Assembly: GCA_030637965.1 (NCBI GenBank)
Contig: DAOWFO010000034.1
Location: 1 to 19,429 of the forward strand
Direction of reading: 5' to 3'
Length of the DNA: 19,429 nucleotides
Origin: Thermoplasmata archaeon
Lineage (GTDB): Archaea; Thermoplasmatota; E2; DHVEG-1
The position numbers were made by a program, and so were the translations under genes. Position 1 is the first letter of the stretch, and every line of letters begins with the position of its first letter. This document shows positions 1 to 7,612 of this stretch, in pieces. The notes beneath the pieces were generated by a model. That model did no database searches, was not told where the DNA came from, and worked only from the letters and a program-made list of their open reading frames with translations.

Positions 1-1
1 C

Positions 2-481
2 GGCATACCAGAGGTAAAACCTGAACTTTTAGAAGAAGTCACATTTGAAATGCAAAAGCTATTAGAGAGCTGTGGACAGATAGATAAACTTGTAACAATT
101 GAAGCAATGGGAATTCCACTTGCCACAGCATTATCATTGAACATGAATATTCCCTTTGTGATAATAAGAAAAAGAAAATACGATCTTCCTGATGAAATTA
201 ACGTAGAACAAAAAACAGGCTATTCAAAATCACAATTGTATATAAATGGTCTTAAAAGAGGGGATAGAATAGCTATTGTTGATGATGTTTTAAGTACAGG
301 TGGAACTCTTAAGGCAGTACTAACCACTCTTAAAACAATGGGTGTAATTGTTAGATGTGTTATTATAGCTGTAGATAAGAGTAACATTGCAAAAAAAATT
401 ATGGATGAAACTAATGTAAATATTCAATCGATTATTAATATCGAAGTAGCAAATGGTAAGGTAATTATAAAGAACGTATAG
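2..481 (+). CDS. hpt: Hypoxanthine/guanine-type purine phosphoribosyltransferase, 5' end outside the window
   Basis: The protein transfers the phosphoribosyl group of PRPP to a purine base (purine salvage, cytoplasm). The reading frame is already open at base 2 (GIPEVKPELLEEV before the first Met at 50), so the ATG at 50 is internal and the true start lies to the left. Seen: the PRPP-binding loop IAIVDDVLSTGGTL, the upstream stretch EAMGIPLATALS, and KTGYSKSQLYINGLKRGD, which as I recall match the archaeal Hpt family of about 185 residues. About 159 residues are present, so perhaps 25 are missing. The stop is TAG at 479-481 and a Zn-ribbon gene follows after 44 bases. Adenine specificity is an alternative, because archaeal Apt and Hpt proteins are hard to separate by eye. 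Confidence 0.88.
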   Translation, partial: GIPEVKPELLEEVTFEMQKLLESCGQIDKLVTIEAMGIPLATALSLNMNIPFVIIRKRKYDLPDEINVEQKTGYSKSQLYINGLKRGDRIAIVDDVLSTGGTLKAVLTTLKTMGVIVRCVIIAVDKSNIAKKIMDETNVNIQSIINIEVANGKVIIKNV

Positions 482-525
482 TAAAGTATTTCAATATTAG
501 AATCTTATATGGTAGGGAATCAAAT

Positions 526-720
526 ATGGTAGAAAAAGTTTCTCAACATACACATTGTCATATATGTGGTAAAGCTATTCCATTTTTAGAGACACTTTGC
601 TCAGAAGAGTGCAAAGAAAGATATCAGAAAATGGTAAAAAAGAGAAAAATGTTTGTTTATGCAATGTATATTTTGGTATTCTTTATTTTAGCACTATTTT
701 TGGTTCAAAGTGTTTTTTAA
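526..720 (+). CDS. Small Zn-ribbon membrane protein (DUF2116-like)
   Basis: A 64-residue protein. It has an N-terminal four-cysteine zinc site (C11-x2-C14 and C25-x3-C29, in HCHICGKAI and LCSEEC), then a basic stretch (KKRKM) and one hydrophobic helix at about residues 43-63 that ends the protein. The basic residues before the helix predict a cytoplasmic zinc ribbon by the positive-inside rule. This is the architecture of the archaeal DUF2116 family, whose function is not known to me. GGTAGGG lies 7 bases before the ATG. It follows hpt by 44 bases and is probably co-transcribed. The stop codon lies inside an imperfect palindrome (716-736). Confidence 0.75.
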   Translation: MVEKVSQHTHCHICGKAIPFLETLCSEECKERYQKMVKKRKMFVYAMYILVFFILALFLVQSVF

Positions 721-759
721 AGAGGACCTCCTTAAATTTCTAGTTTTTAGTATTATAAA
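716..759. terminator. Imperfect palindrome and T-tract between converging genes
   Basis: Bases 716-725 (TTTAAAGAGG) and 727-736 (CCTCCTTAAA) are inverted with one mismatch and a one-base centre, followed by T-rich sequence to about 759. It overlaps the stop codon of the Zn-ribbon gene and lies before the end of the opposing gene at 785. A terminator role is inferred from place and composition. The centre is too short for an unstrained RNA loop, so the T-tract may matter more than the hairpin. Confidence 0.35.
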
Positions 760-784
760 AATCAATTTATGTAAAATATACTTT

Positions 785-946
785 TCATCCTTCTGCAAGC
801 TCTTCTTGGAGATCGATAACCATCTCAGTCAGTGCATCTTCAAAAACTCGATGACGATACTCTTTGGTCGAACCATCAGATAAGTGAACTCTAGCTACAA
901 AATCCTGTCCATCTTTTACTATTTCAATGTGACAAACCGTTTCCAT
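785..946 (-). CDS. Small conserved-looking protein of unknown function
   Basis: A 53-residue protein starting METVCHIEI. It alternates charged and hydrophobic residues in a way that suggests a short beta sheet (HIEIVKDGQDFVARVHLSDG) followed by an acidic helix (FEDALTEMVIDLQEELAEG). I do not recognise the family. The frame is open further up (TTG at 982, ATG at 979), but I chose the ATG at 946. The TATA-like run at 985-997 would start transcription near 967, giving a leader of about 20 bases; the upstream starts would lie only about 10 bases from that box. There are no membrane spans or obvious catalytic motif. It is divergent from the MEMO-family gene, with which it shares an AT-rich promoter region. 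Confidence 0.6.
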   Translation of the reverse strand: METVCHIEIVKDGQDFVARVHLSDGSTKEYRHRVFEDALTEMVIDLQEELAEG

Positions 947-982
947 TACAACCCTTATCCAATTTTTACCCGAATTCATCAA

Positions 983-1000
983 GTATATTTATATTTTTTG
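983..1000. promoter_or_regulatory. AT-rich shared promoter region between divergent genes
   Basis: The run TATATTTATATTTTTT reads as a TATA-like box on both strands. On the minus strand it lies about 40-50 bases before the ATG at 946, and on the plus strand about 55-65 bases before the ATG at 1050. Both spacings leave room for a short leader, and the plus-strand leader carries GAGG at 1039-1042. Start sites are inferred from the usual archaeal distance of about 25 bases. Confidence 0.4.
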
Positions 1001-1049
1001 TGGATAAGATTAATGTGGTTATATACAATACATATTTTGAGGAATAAAA

Positions 1050-1940
1050 ATGAGTAGTGATAATATTAGAAGAGCCTCAGTTGCAGGAAGTTTTTATCCT
1101 AGCATAAAAAGTGATCTTTTACAGCAAATCGAGGATAGTTTCATTAATGAGTATGGGCCAAGTAAACTCCCTAAAATTAAAAAGATGGTTGGCTTATTGA
1201 AAGGTGTTGTTGTCCCACATGCAGGTATTTCATTTTCAGGATCAATAGCTGCGCATTCCTATTTCTCCATTGCAGAGGATGGCTTTGCTGATGCTTTTAT
1301 CATTATTGGTCCAAATCATCAAGGCTATGGCTCAAGCGTTGCAATTTATCCTGAAGGATATTGGGAAACGCCTCTAGGATGTATAAAAATGGATGCCAAA
1401 CTTATTGAAAATCTTGCAGGCGATATTATTAATATTAACGAAGAGTCTCATCCATATGGGGAGAACAGTATTGAAGTTCAGTTGCCTTTTTTACAATATA
1501 TTGGAAAAGAGAAGGAGTTTTCAGTTGCTCTCATATCAATGGCAATACAAAATTTCAAAACAGCTAATGAAGTTGGAAAAATAATAGCAGATGTTATTAA
1601 AAATGATGATAGAAGGATCATTATAATTGCAAGTAGTGATTTTTCTCACGAGGGTGGAGCATATGGGAGACTACCTCCAAATAATCTAACTGCTGATGAT
1701 TATGCAAGAAAACAAGATCAACTTGCTATAGATCAAATTCTTAAATTAAATCCAAAAGGATTAATCTCCACTGTTCATAATAATAATATTTCCATGTGCG
1801 GTTATGGTCCTGTTGCTGCATTACTTGTTGCATCAAAAAAACTTGACGCCACAAATGCAAAATTGCTAAAATATATAACATCAAATGATGTGCATCCTGG
1901 TAGTTTCTGTGTAGGATACGGATCCTTTAACATACATTAG
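1050..1940 (+). CDS. MEMO1-family protein (AmmeMemoRadiSam system protein B)
   Basis: A 296-residue protein with the MEMO signature: RRASVAGSFYP at the N terminus, VVVPHAG (His57), IIIGPNHQG (His90), a PYGENSIEVQLPFLQ block, ASSDFSHEG and ISMCGYGPVAALL (Cys250). These His and Cys residues correspond to the metal/active-site-like pocket of MEMO, which resembles class III extradiol dioxygenases. In archaea the family often sits beside AMMECR1 and radical SAM genes; neither is visible here. The biochemical role in archaea is not settled. GAGG at 1039-1042 precedes the ATG by 7 bases. The deoxyhypusine synthase gene begins 8 bases after the stop, so the two are probably one transcript. Confidence 0.9.
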   Translation: MSSDNIRRASVAGSFYPSIKSDLLQQIEDSFINEYGPSKLPKIKKMVGLLKGVVVPHAGISFSGSIAAHSYFSIAEDGFADAFIIIGPNHQGYGSSVAIYPEGYWETPLGCIKMDAKLIENLAGDIININEESHPYGENSIEVQLPFLQYIGKEKEFSVALISMAIQNFKTANEVGKIIADVIKNDDRRIIIIASSDFSHEGGAYGRLPPNNLTADDYARKQDQLAIDQILKLNPKGLISTVHNNNISMCGYGPVAALLVASKKLDATNAKLLKYITSNDVHPGSFCVGYGSFNIH

Positions 1941-1948
1941 GTGAATAA

Positions 1949-2908
1949 ATGAAAGGAAAACCCGTAGAAGACATTTCAATTACAGAATGTTTAAGTTCAA
2001 ATAACTTGATAAAAAAATTATATAAATCAGGTGGTTTTACGGCTAAAAAGGTTGCAGTTGGCGTTGACATTCTTGAAAAGATGATAAAAGAAAAGAATTG
2101 TATACGTTTTCTTTCGTTTCCTGCATGCATATGTTCAACTGGAGTCCGTGGTATCATTAAAGATATGTTAAAACATAATTTGTTCGATGTAATAATCACA
2201 ACCTCTGGAACATTAGATCACGATCTTGCAAGGGTTTGGAGAGACTATTATCATGGATCTTTTTTGGCAGATGATATTGAGCTCCACAGAATGGGTATAA
2301 ATCGACTAGGTAATATCTTTATTCCAAACGAATGTTATGGAGAAATACTTGAGAAAAAAATACAACCTATCTTAGATAAATTATTTGAAAAAAAAGAAAA
2401 GTGGTCTACAAAAGAACTCGCTTGGGAATTTGGAAAACAACTCGAAAAAGAGAAAAATGGAAGGGAGTCAATTCTATACTGGTCTTGGAAAAATAAGATT
2501 CCGATATATATTCCTGGAATTACCGATGGTGCCTTTGGATCTCATCTCTGGATGTATTATCAAGAACATAGAGATTTTACAATTGATCTATTAAAAGATG
2601 AGCAAGAGCTTTCTGATATTATATTTAATAGCAAGAAAAGCGGAGCATTAATTATAGGTGGGGGAATTTCCAAACATCACACTATTTGGTGGAATCAGTA
2701 TAAAGGTGGATTGAATTATGCATTATACATAACAACTGCTTTAGAATATGATGGGAGTCTTAGCGGTGCACAGACAAGAGAAGCAATATCTTGGGGTAAA
2801 TTAAAAGAAAAATCAGATAATGTAACTGTTGAAGGAGATGCAACAGTTTTATTGCCCCTAATGATTAGCGCCCTCTTTGAAAGATTAAAATATAAAAAAT
2901 TTATATGA
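1949..2908 (+). CDS. dys: Deoxyhypusine synthase
   Basis: NAD-dependent transfer of the aminobutyl group of spermidine to a lysine of initiation factor aIF5A, the first step of hypusine formation, in the cytoplasm. The 319 residues are near the family's usual archaeal length. Seen: FPACICSTGVRGII, TTSGTLDHDLARV, PGITDGAFGSHLW, GGGISKHHTIWW and YDGSLSGAQTREAISWGK. The lysine of SWGK (Lys284) matches the enzyme-intermediate lysine of the human enzyme (Lys329), so it looks catalytically intact. The start is set by GGTGA 5 bases before the ATG. The neighbour upstream is the MEMO-family gene, 8 bases away. No aIF5A gene is in the window. Confidence 0.93.
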   Translation: MKGKPVEDISITECLSSNNLIKKLYKSGGFTAKKVAVGVDILEKMIKEKNCIRFLSFPACICSTGVRGIIKDMLKHNLFDVIITTSGTLDHDLARVWRDYYHGSFLADDIELHRMGINRLGNIFIPNECYGEILEKKIQPILDKLFEKKEKWSTKELAWEFGKQLEKEKNGRESILYWSWKNKIPIYIPGITDGAFGSHLWMYYQEHRDFTIDLLKDEQELSDIIFNSKKSGALIIGGGISKHHTIWWNQYKGGLNYALYITTALEYDGSLSGAQTREAISWGKLKEKSDNVTVEGDATVLLPLMISALFERLKYKKFI

Positions 2909-2984
2909 TTAAATAAAAACTAATTATTATGAAGTTGATCTTTATAATTGTAATTAAATTTTAATAATAGATTACGTAAAAACG

Positions 2985-2998
2985 TTTAAAAAAAATAT
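2985..2998 (-). terminator. Poly-U terminator candidate for the minus-strand operon
   Basis: On the minus strand a run of eight T (2988-2995) lies about 100 bases after the creatininase-family stop, in a TATTTTTTTTAAACG context. Archaeal termination commonly uses U-runs without a strong hairpin, so this is a reasonable end for the five-gene minus transcript. The other half of the intergenic gap (2909-3097) shows nothing else I can name. Confidence 0.35.
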
Positions 2999-3097
2999 CT
3001 CATTTAAAATGAAATTCAACTCATTCTAATCAAAATGTCCCATATGTTGACCTTTACTGAGACGAGCCCAAAAATAAATTACATACTAATAGTTAGA

Positions 3098-3961
3098 TTA
3101 TTGCCAAAATAATGCTTTCATTGCTAATCTTATTTTTTTGGGTAATTCTGGTTGTTTTTTTCCTTCATATAACTCAATTGATGATTTAACATAAACGTTT
3201 ACTATTTCATTAAAAAACCATCTACCATAATCAGCATCTGCTCTAGCGGGACTGCCAACATAACCATCTTTTAGACCAATTTGTTTAAAAGTTTTTCCAA
3301 TAATTTTTGGTGATTGCAAATCTCTGTAGATGCTTTGTAATTTTTTATAAGATTCATCAACGAGATATGGATACTGATATTTCATAAGTGACGTTTCTCT
3401 AAAACCTGCATGTATCTCCTTACTAGTATCAAAACCTAATTTTGGTTCCCTTTTTTCAACTTCGTTATTAAAAAAATATGGACCCAATGGCTCACATAAT
3501 CTCATTTCATATTTCATCATTAGTCGTTTCATTCCAGAATATATTCCTTTGAGATGTGCTATTGCCATATGGGATGTAGATATTACCATAAACTTGAAAC
3601 TATGTTTAGCGAGAGATGATCCAATACCATAAATTATATCTCTAACAACTTTACTACTAACAGATATACTACCAGGGAAATCAGCATTAAATTTACAGAA
3701 ACCTAATGGAACCGCAGGTATTAAAACACAAGTTAAATCTGGTTTTTTTTTGTTTAAAATTTTAATTGCCTCGATGGAAGTATCTTTTGCTGTAAAAATA
3801 TCTGTCCCAACAGGTAAATGAGGGCCATGCTCTTCTAAAGGACTTATAGGTAAAAATAATATGGTTTTATCCTTATCTAAACCTTCAATTTGTTTCCAAT
3901 TAAGTTCATCTAATTTAATCATTTTACTATGGATCTTAGCATCATTTTTTTTTAATTTCAT
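3098..3961 (-). CDS. Creatininase-family amidohydrolase with a modified second metal motif
   Basis: A 287-residue member of the creatininase/ArfB/MftE superfamily, metal-dependent amide or cyclic-amide hydrolases. Seen: PLEEHGPHLPVGTD, where Glu43, His45 and Asp54 keep the spacing of the creatininase ligands Glu34, His36 and Asp45, and EIHAGFRETS (His184, Glu189). The usual NGHGGN block is replaced by TSHMAI: the central His131 is kept but the rest is lost. Substrate is unknown. The archaeal relative ArfB works in flavin/F420 synthesis, but I cannot assign that here. Its ATG overlaps the methionine aminopeptidase stop by four bases (ATGA), which suggests translational coupling. It is the last gene of the minus-strand block. 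Confidence 0.82.
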   Translation of the reverse strand: MKLKKNDAKIHSKMIKLDELNWKQIEGLDKDKTILFLPISPLEEHGPHLPVGTDIFTAKDTSIEAIKILNKKKPDLTCVLIPAVPLGFCKFNADFPGSISVSSKVVRDIIYGIGSSLAKHSFKFMVISTSHMAIAHLKGIYSGMKRLMMKYEMRLCEPLGPYFFNNEVEKREPKLGFDTSKEIHAGFRETSLMKYQYPYLVDESYKKLQSIYRDLQSPKIIGKTFKQIGLKDGYVGSPARADADYGRWFFNEIVNVYVKSSIELYEGKKQPELPKKIRLAMKALFWQ

Positions 3962-4863
3962 GTTACCGTAATCACCTCACATCCATCTTTCATTACAATA
4001 ACAGTATGTTCTTTTTGTGTGACAATCCCTCCGTTTTGCTCAACTAGCTGGGAATAATTCTTTACAAGTCCCAAATATGAAAGTTTTCTTAAAGAAATAT
4101 CTATATTATCTGACATGTTGTTACACCATCGTTGTGCAAAAGGAAGAGTTTTAAATTTCGCACTCATCCTGTTGAATAAAATCTTTAATTTATTGTCTCT
4201 AATGATTTTTGATTTAATAGTTGGTTTAAGTATGTAAATGTTACTACCTTTTCCCGAGATTACATGGCCAATACCATTAGTTGCGAATGGTTCAATAGCT
4301 ATTACATCTCCCGGTTTAGGTTTAACTCGACAAAAAGTATTTGAAATACCAGGAACAGACATTCCAGAATGAAGTTCATAACGATCTAAACTATGACCTG
4401 TAAGATTATCAATTGAATTATAACCATAGGACTTGATTGTCCCTTCTATGATTTTTCCAATTTCTGAAAGGTCAATATTAGCTCTCATATGACTAATAGC
4501 AAAATCTAATGCATCGCTTGATGCTTTGATCATTTTATCATATTTATTTGTCTCAATTTCAACAGTTATTGCAGTATCAGCAATATATCCATCAATATGC
4601 GAACCCACATCCAATTTTACAACATCTCCCCTCTTGAAAACTAATTCATCATCATTTCTTGGGCTATAATGAGCGGCAAGATCATTTATTGCAATATTAA
4701 CCGGAAATGAAAGAGCTGCACCACTATCCAATATTTTTGATTCTACCTTTTCGGCAACCTCAATAAATTTTCCCCCTGTTTTTATTAAACTAATGCCAAA
4801 ATCCCTAGCTTCTGATGCAATTTTTCCAGCACTTAAGTATTTTTCATAAACATCTTTATCCAT
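3958..4863 (-). CDS. map: Methionine aminopeptidase, type II
   Basis: Removes the initiator Met from nascent proteins in the cytoplasm. The 301 residues are close to the usual archaeal length of about 295. The five metal ligands of the pita-bread fold are all visible: Asp85 (VVKLDVG), Asp96 (IADTA), His157 (LTGHSLDRYELHSG), Glu191 (IAIEPFAT) and Glu285 (TQKEHTVIV). The insert between His157 and the C-terminal part, with a helical stretch ILFNRMSAKFKTLPFAQRW, marks type II rather than type I. The start overlaps the 3' end of the TsaC gene by 8 bases and the stop overlaps the creatininase-family start by 4, so it sits in the middle of a tightly packed operon. Confidence 0.95.
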   Translation of the reverse strand: MDKDVYEKYLSAGKIASEARDFGISLIKTGGKFIEVAEKVESKILDSGAALSFPVNIAINDLAAHYSPRNDDELVFKRGDVVKLDVGSHIDGYIADTAITVEIETNKYDKMIKASSDALDFAISHMRANIDLSEIGKIIEGTIKSYGYNSIDNLTGHSLDRYELHSGMSVPGISNTFCRVKPKPGDVIAIEPFATNGIGHVISGKGSNIYILKPTIKSKIIRDNKLKILFNRMSAKFKTLPFAQRWCNNMSDNIDISLRKLSYLGLVKNYSQLVEQNGGIVTQKEHTVIVMKDGCEVITVT

Positions 4864-5458
4864 ATGTCTTGATCACCGCCAAAACATCGTGTTTTTTTAT
4901 TGATCCTTCGCGGATTATCTCTGGTTCTTTAGAAGAAACATCAATAATTGTTGATGGTTTTCCCTGCAATATACCATAATCAAGATAAACAGCTACATCA
5001 TCGTCTCTCAACTGCATACTTATATCTTTTATATTACCTAAAGTTTTCTTGCCATGAATATTTGCACTTGTTATAGTAAGAGGACCAGAATTAACAATTA
5101 ATTCTAAAGCAATAGTATTATTTGGTATTCTTACAGCAATTTTATTAAGACCTCCAGTAACGATATCTGGAACGATATTTTTTTTATTTAATACAAGAGT
5201 TAAAGAACCTGGTAGGAAATGTTTAGCCAACACCCTAGCGTTATTGTTTACAAAGGCAATTCTTTTCATTTCAGTAAAATTCGCTACTGCAACAGGTAAA
5301 GGAACATCAAGTGGTCTTTTTTTAACATTAAAAACTTTCCTCACTGCATTCTCATTATAGATATTAACACCTAAAGCATATAATGTATCAGTAGGATAAA
5401 CTACAATACTCCCATTTTGCAGCACTTCAATAGCTTCAGACAGTTTTTTCCTCACCAT
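4856..5458 (-). CDS. Threonylcarbamoyl-AMP synthase, short TsaC/YrdC form
   Basis: Makes threonylcarbamoyl-AMP from threonine, bicarbonate and ATP, the activated intermediate for t6A37 of ANN-decoding tRNAs. The 200 residues form only the YrdC domain, without the C-terminal Sua5 domain found in the longer enzyme of about 340 residues. Seen: VVYPTDTLYALG (residues 19-30), the K-x-R-P motif at 46-49, LAKHFLPGSLTLVL, VAVRIPNN-like KIAVRIPNN, TSANIHG and PSTIIDVS near the end. It starts 2 bases after the aMBF1 stop and overlaps map by 8 bases. The KEOPS genes that use its product are not in the window, but the t6A methylthiotransferase at 13449 acts later in the same modification path. Confidence 0.92.
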   Translation of the reverse strand: MVRKKLSEAIEVLQNGSIVVYPTDTLYALGVNIYNENAVRKVFNVKKRPLDVPLPVAVANFTEMKRIAFVNNNARVLAKHFLPGSLTLVLNKKNIVPDIVTGGLNKIAVRIPNNTIALELIVNSGPLTITSANIHGKKTLGNIKDISMQLRDDDVAVYLDYGILQGKPSTIIDVSSKEPEIIREGSIKKHDVLAVIKTYG

Positions 5459-5460
5459 AG

Positions 5461-5940
5461 TTATTTATCTTCTGCCTTTATGAAATCGCCCAATGTAAGA
5501 CCACTGGACGGAGAACCACCAGACTTAGAAGGAACTTTTTTAACTTCCTCAAAAAGGGAAATTGACAACACTTTCTCAAGTTTCATAGCAATTTTATCAG
5601 AAGGTCTTAAATCACCATTCTCAATCTTAGCGATAGTAATTGTTCTTTCGCCGATATTAAAGCCTAGTTGCTCCCTACTTATTCCTTTCTTTTTCCTAGC
5701 GTTTCTAATTAAATCGTTCCAATCAGATACTAGTTCTCTATCCATGCCTTCATAAACATCTTTTTCCTTGGGTCTTCTGATTCTTGTCAAGAGAGATCTT
5801 TGGACATTTGTAGAGGTTTTATTAGTCTCTATTACACCATGACCGTGCTTCATACAACCAGGACACAGCACCATTCTAACTCCATCAACTTCAGCAGGTC
5901 TACACTTAGAATATTCATCACCACAAAGTTCACATTGCAT
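5461..5940 (-). CDS. Archaeal multiprotein bridging factor aMBF1
   Basis: A 159-residue protein with an N-terminal zinc ribbon (Cys3, Cys6, Cys26, Cys29; MQCELCG and LCPGC), a basic linker (TRIRRPKEKD) and a C-terminal Cro/C1-type HTH at about residues 76-135 (IRNARKKKGISREQLG, TIAKIENGDLRPSDKIA). This domain order and length are those of archaeal MBF1, which is linked to ribosome and translation functions in archaea, unlike its transcriptional coactivator role in eukaryotes. A proline/serine-rich tail (PSKSGGSPSSG) ends the protein. GGAG lies 10 bases before the ATG. It follows the coiled-coil gene by 25 bases and precedes the TsaC gene by 2. Confidence 0.93.
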   Translation of the reverse strand: MQCELCGDEYSKCRPAEVDGVRMVLCPGCMKHGHGVIETNKTSTNVQRSLLTRIRRPKEKDVYEGMDRELVSDWNDLIRNARKKKGISREQLGFNIGERTITIAKIENGDLRPSDKIAMKLEKVLSISLFEEVKKVPSKSGGSPSSGLTLGDFIKAEDK

Positions 5941-5965
5941 ATCTATTATCTCCCAGATAATTTGA

Positions 5966-6835
5966 CTATATTAGTCCAGCCTTTTGTAAAGTCATTAAAT
6001 CTTCAGTACTGAGTTTATCCCCCCGCTTGAATCTTTCAAGTATTTCATTAGCCTCTTTATGCGCGGTTGTTATTTCCGCGGTTTTTCTTTTCTTACGTTT
6101 TTCATCATGCGCGGTAGATATTTCTCGCTCCAAATCATGAATTTTGTCAACATAATTAATAAATTCCTTATGAACTTCATCGGCCTGGATTTTTGTATTT
6201 ACAATTGTTTCTTGAATTTCGTTTACCTTTCTAACGGAATTGTCTTGCTGTCTAATCAAACGGATCATAGCCTCATGTTCTTCCTGGGCCCTCAAAGCGA
6301 GTTTCTCCACATTATCATGCTGTTTTTCGGCCTTCTGTTTAATACTTTTTTCTTCCTCAATAGCTTTTTTAAGTTTTGGATCTTTATTTAATATATCCTC
6401 TTGGTTCCTTATTTTTGCATGTAATTCAGATATAATCTCTATTACTTTCTTCTCCTTCCGAGATGACATGGGTTTTGTCATTTGCTCATTTTCCAAAGCC
6501 CTAAGTTGTTTTCTTAGGTCATTTAAATTTGTTCCAGAAATCATTGATTGTGATCTCTCTAATTCCCAAATTTTCCTCTTAGTTACACTTAAGCTCATGT
6601 TAAGTTTATTTCTCTGCTCCTTTGCATGTTGGACTCTTTCGTTTAATTCATCTCTTTCCTTTTTATGTTGAGTTATACCATTTCTCATTTTTCGTATAGC
6701 AGAATTTAATGAATCCCTATCATCAGCAATTTGTTTTGATTTAAGATGTAATTTATTTCTTTTTGCTTTTAAATCATTTGCCATCTCTTGGAATTCTAAC
6801 TTTTTTGTTATCAAGTCGTCTATTGTCTCTTCCAT
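5966..6835 (-). CDS. Archaeal coiled-coil protein (COG1340-like)
   Basis: A 289-residue protein that is almost entirely charged, heptad-rich helix from residue 1 to about 255 (for example KKERDELNERVQHAKEQRN and AEEVHKEF-like QADEVHKEFINYVDKI), ending with a small globular tail, FKRGDKLSTEDLMTLQKAGLI. There is no signal peptide, membrane span or enzymatic motif. The look and size fit COG1340, uncharacterised archaeal coiled-coil proteins; function unknown, possibly structural or ribosome-associated. The tail resembles the end of other archaeal coiled-coil proteins of this group. It is the first gene of the minus-strand operon, with GAGG (plus-strand 6843-6846) 7 bases before the ATG and a TATA-like box at 6873-6882. 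Confidence 0.8.
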   Translation of the reverse strand: MEETIDDLITKKLEFQEMANDLKAKRNKLHLKSKQIADDRDSLNSAIRKMRNGITQHKKERDELNERVQHAKEQRNKLNMSLSVTKRKIWELERSQSMISGTNLNDLRKQLRALENEQMTKPMSSRKEKKVIEIISELHAKIRNQEDILNKDPKLKKAIEEEKSIKQKAEKQHDNVEKLALRAQEEHEAMIRLIRQQDNSVRKVNEIQETIVNTKIQADEVHKEFINYVDKIHDLEREISTAHDEKRKKRKTAEITTAHKEANEILERFKRGDKLSTEDLMTLQKAGLI

Positions 6836-6872
6836 TACAAACCTCTAAAGATATTAACCTGTAGCATTAGGT

Positions 6873-6882
6873 GAAATATAAG
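6873..6882 (-). promoter_or_regulatory. TATA-like box for the coiled-coil/aMBF1/tsaC/map operon
   Basis: CTTATATTTC on the minus strand is centred about 42 bases before the ATG at 6835. The usual spacing of about 26 bases predicts a start near 6852, giving a 17-base leader that contains the GAGG ribosome-binding site. It is the only good box in front of the five-gene block. Confidence 0.5.
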
Positions 6883-7052
6883 GTATTTATTAAGTATTTC
6901 GAAAGAGATAATAAATCTTATACAATTTTTAGATAAAACTAGCCTTTCATGTAAAAATATCTTACGGAAATTGAAAATTCAATTAATTATATATTTCTCC
7001 ACCAAAACATTCAAATCTGAAAATTGTAATCAAATTCTATTGTAAAAACATA

Positions 7053-7062
7053 ATTTATATAT
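7053..7062 (+). promoter_or_regulatory. TATA-like box for the winged-helix gene, leaderless start likely
   Basis: ATTTATATAT is centred about 25 bases before the ATG at 7083, so transcription would begin at or next to that start codon. No ribosome-binding motif is present in front of it. The rest of 6836-7082 is AT-rich promoter sequence with no other recognisable feature. Confidence 0.5.
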
Positions 7063-7082
7063 GTCAGACTTTAATACCAAAA

Positions 7083-7508
7083 ATGATTTTCAAAATGATT
7101 AATACAATTGAACAATTTGGTCGGAATGCTGGAAAAGTATGGGAAACACTTAATGAAAAAGGATCTCTATCAGAATCAGAATTGACAGAAACTACCAGTT
7201 TAAGACCTTACGAATTTCATATTGCAGTTGGATGGTTAGCAAAGGAAAATAAGATACGAAAAGATGGTGATTACTATCATCTTGATGAAACTAATTTAAA
7301 CATTAAAATAGGAGAGAGTGCTGGTAAAATTTGGAAAGTACTTAATTTAGAAGGGGAAAATGATATACTAAAAATTTCAAAATTAACAAAAATTGAAGAA
7401 AGGGATATTTACTTAGCCATTGGATGGCTTGCTAGAGAGCATAAGATACAATTAAATATGGGTGAGCAGCAACACAAAATAAAGTCAATTTTAAGCACTT
7501 CTCATTAA
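7083..7508 (+). CDS. Tandem winged-helix protein (DUF2582-like)
   Basis: A 141-residue protein made of two copies of one winged-helix domain of about 65 residues. Copy one runs GRNAGKVWETLNEKG to FHIAVGWLAKENKI and copy two runs GESAGKIWKVLNLEG to IYLAIGWLAREHKI. The repeated A-G-K-[VI]-W and [VI]-G-W-L-A-[KR]-E-[NH]-K-I motifs show an internal duplication. This is the pattern of the DUF2582 winged-helix family, presumed DNA-binding, with no role known to me. The predicted transcript starts at the first ATG (7083); the Met at 7095 is a possible alternative and would remove only MIFK. It is divergent from the coiled-coil operon and 104 bases ahead of alaS. Confidence 0.78.
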   Translation: MIFKMINTIEQFGRNAGKVWETLNEKGSLSESELTETTSLRPYEFHIAVGWLAKENKIRKDGDYYHLDETNLNIKIGESAGKIWKVLNLEGENDILKISKLTKIEERDIYLAIGWLAREHKIQLNMGEQQHKIKSILSTSH

Positions 7509-7580
7509 TAGAAGAATTTTGTTAATCTTATAAACCGTTGTTTTAATATGAAATGAGGGTTAATCAATCTTATTAACTCA

Positions 7581-7590
7581 ATTTATATTT
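7581..7590 (+). promoter_or_regulatory. TATA-like box for alaS, leaderless start likely
   Basis: ATTTATATTT is centred about 27 bases before the ATG at 7613. The predicted transcription start coincides with that ATG, and no GGTGA or GGAGG motif lies before it, so alaS is probably translated from a leaderless mRNA. Confidence 0.5.
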
Positions 7591-7612
7591 CAGTTTAATA
7601 TTGTGATACAAT

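Noticed and set aside
2758..2905. Apparent loss of the deoxyhypusine synthase catalytic lysine (Thr in VTVEGDAT where the human protein has Lys).
   Set aside because: Counting back from the human C terminus puts the intermediate-forming Lys329 in SWGK, and that lysine (Lys284 here) is present. The Thr corresponds to a different human lysine.
3052..3072. Slightly GC-rich patch (CTGAGACGAGCCC) between converging genes.
   Set aside because: No pairing partner, repeat or promoter was found nearby, and it is too short to support a feature.
5417..6671. Several open frames on the plus strand opposite the aMBF1 and coiled-coil genes.
   Set aside because: They are antisense to convincing genes, and their Phe/Ser/Leu-rich translations are typical of the reverse of charged coiled-coil coding sequence.
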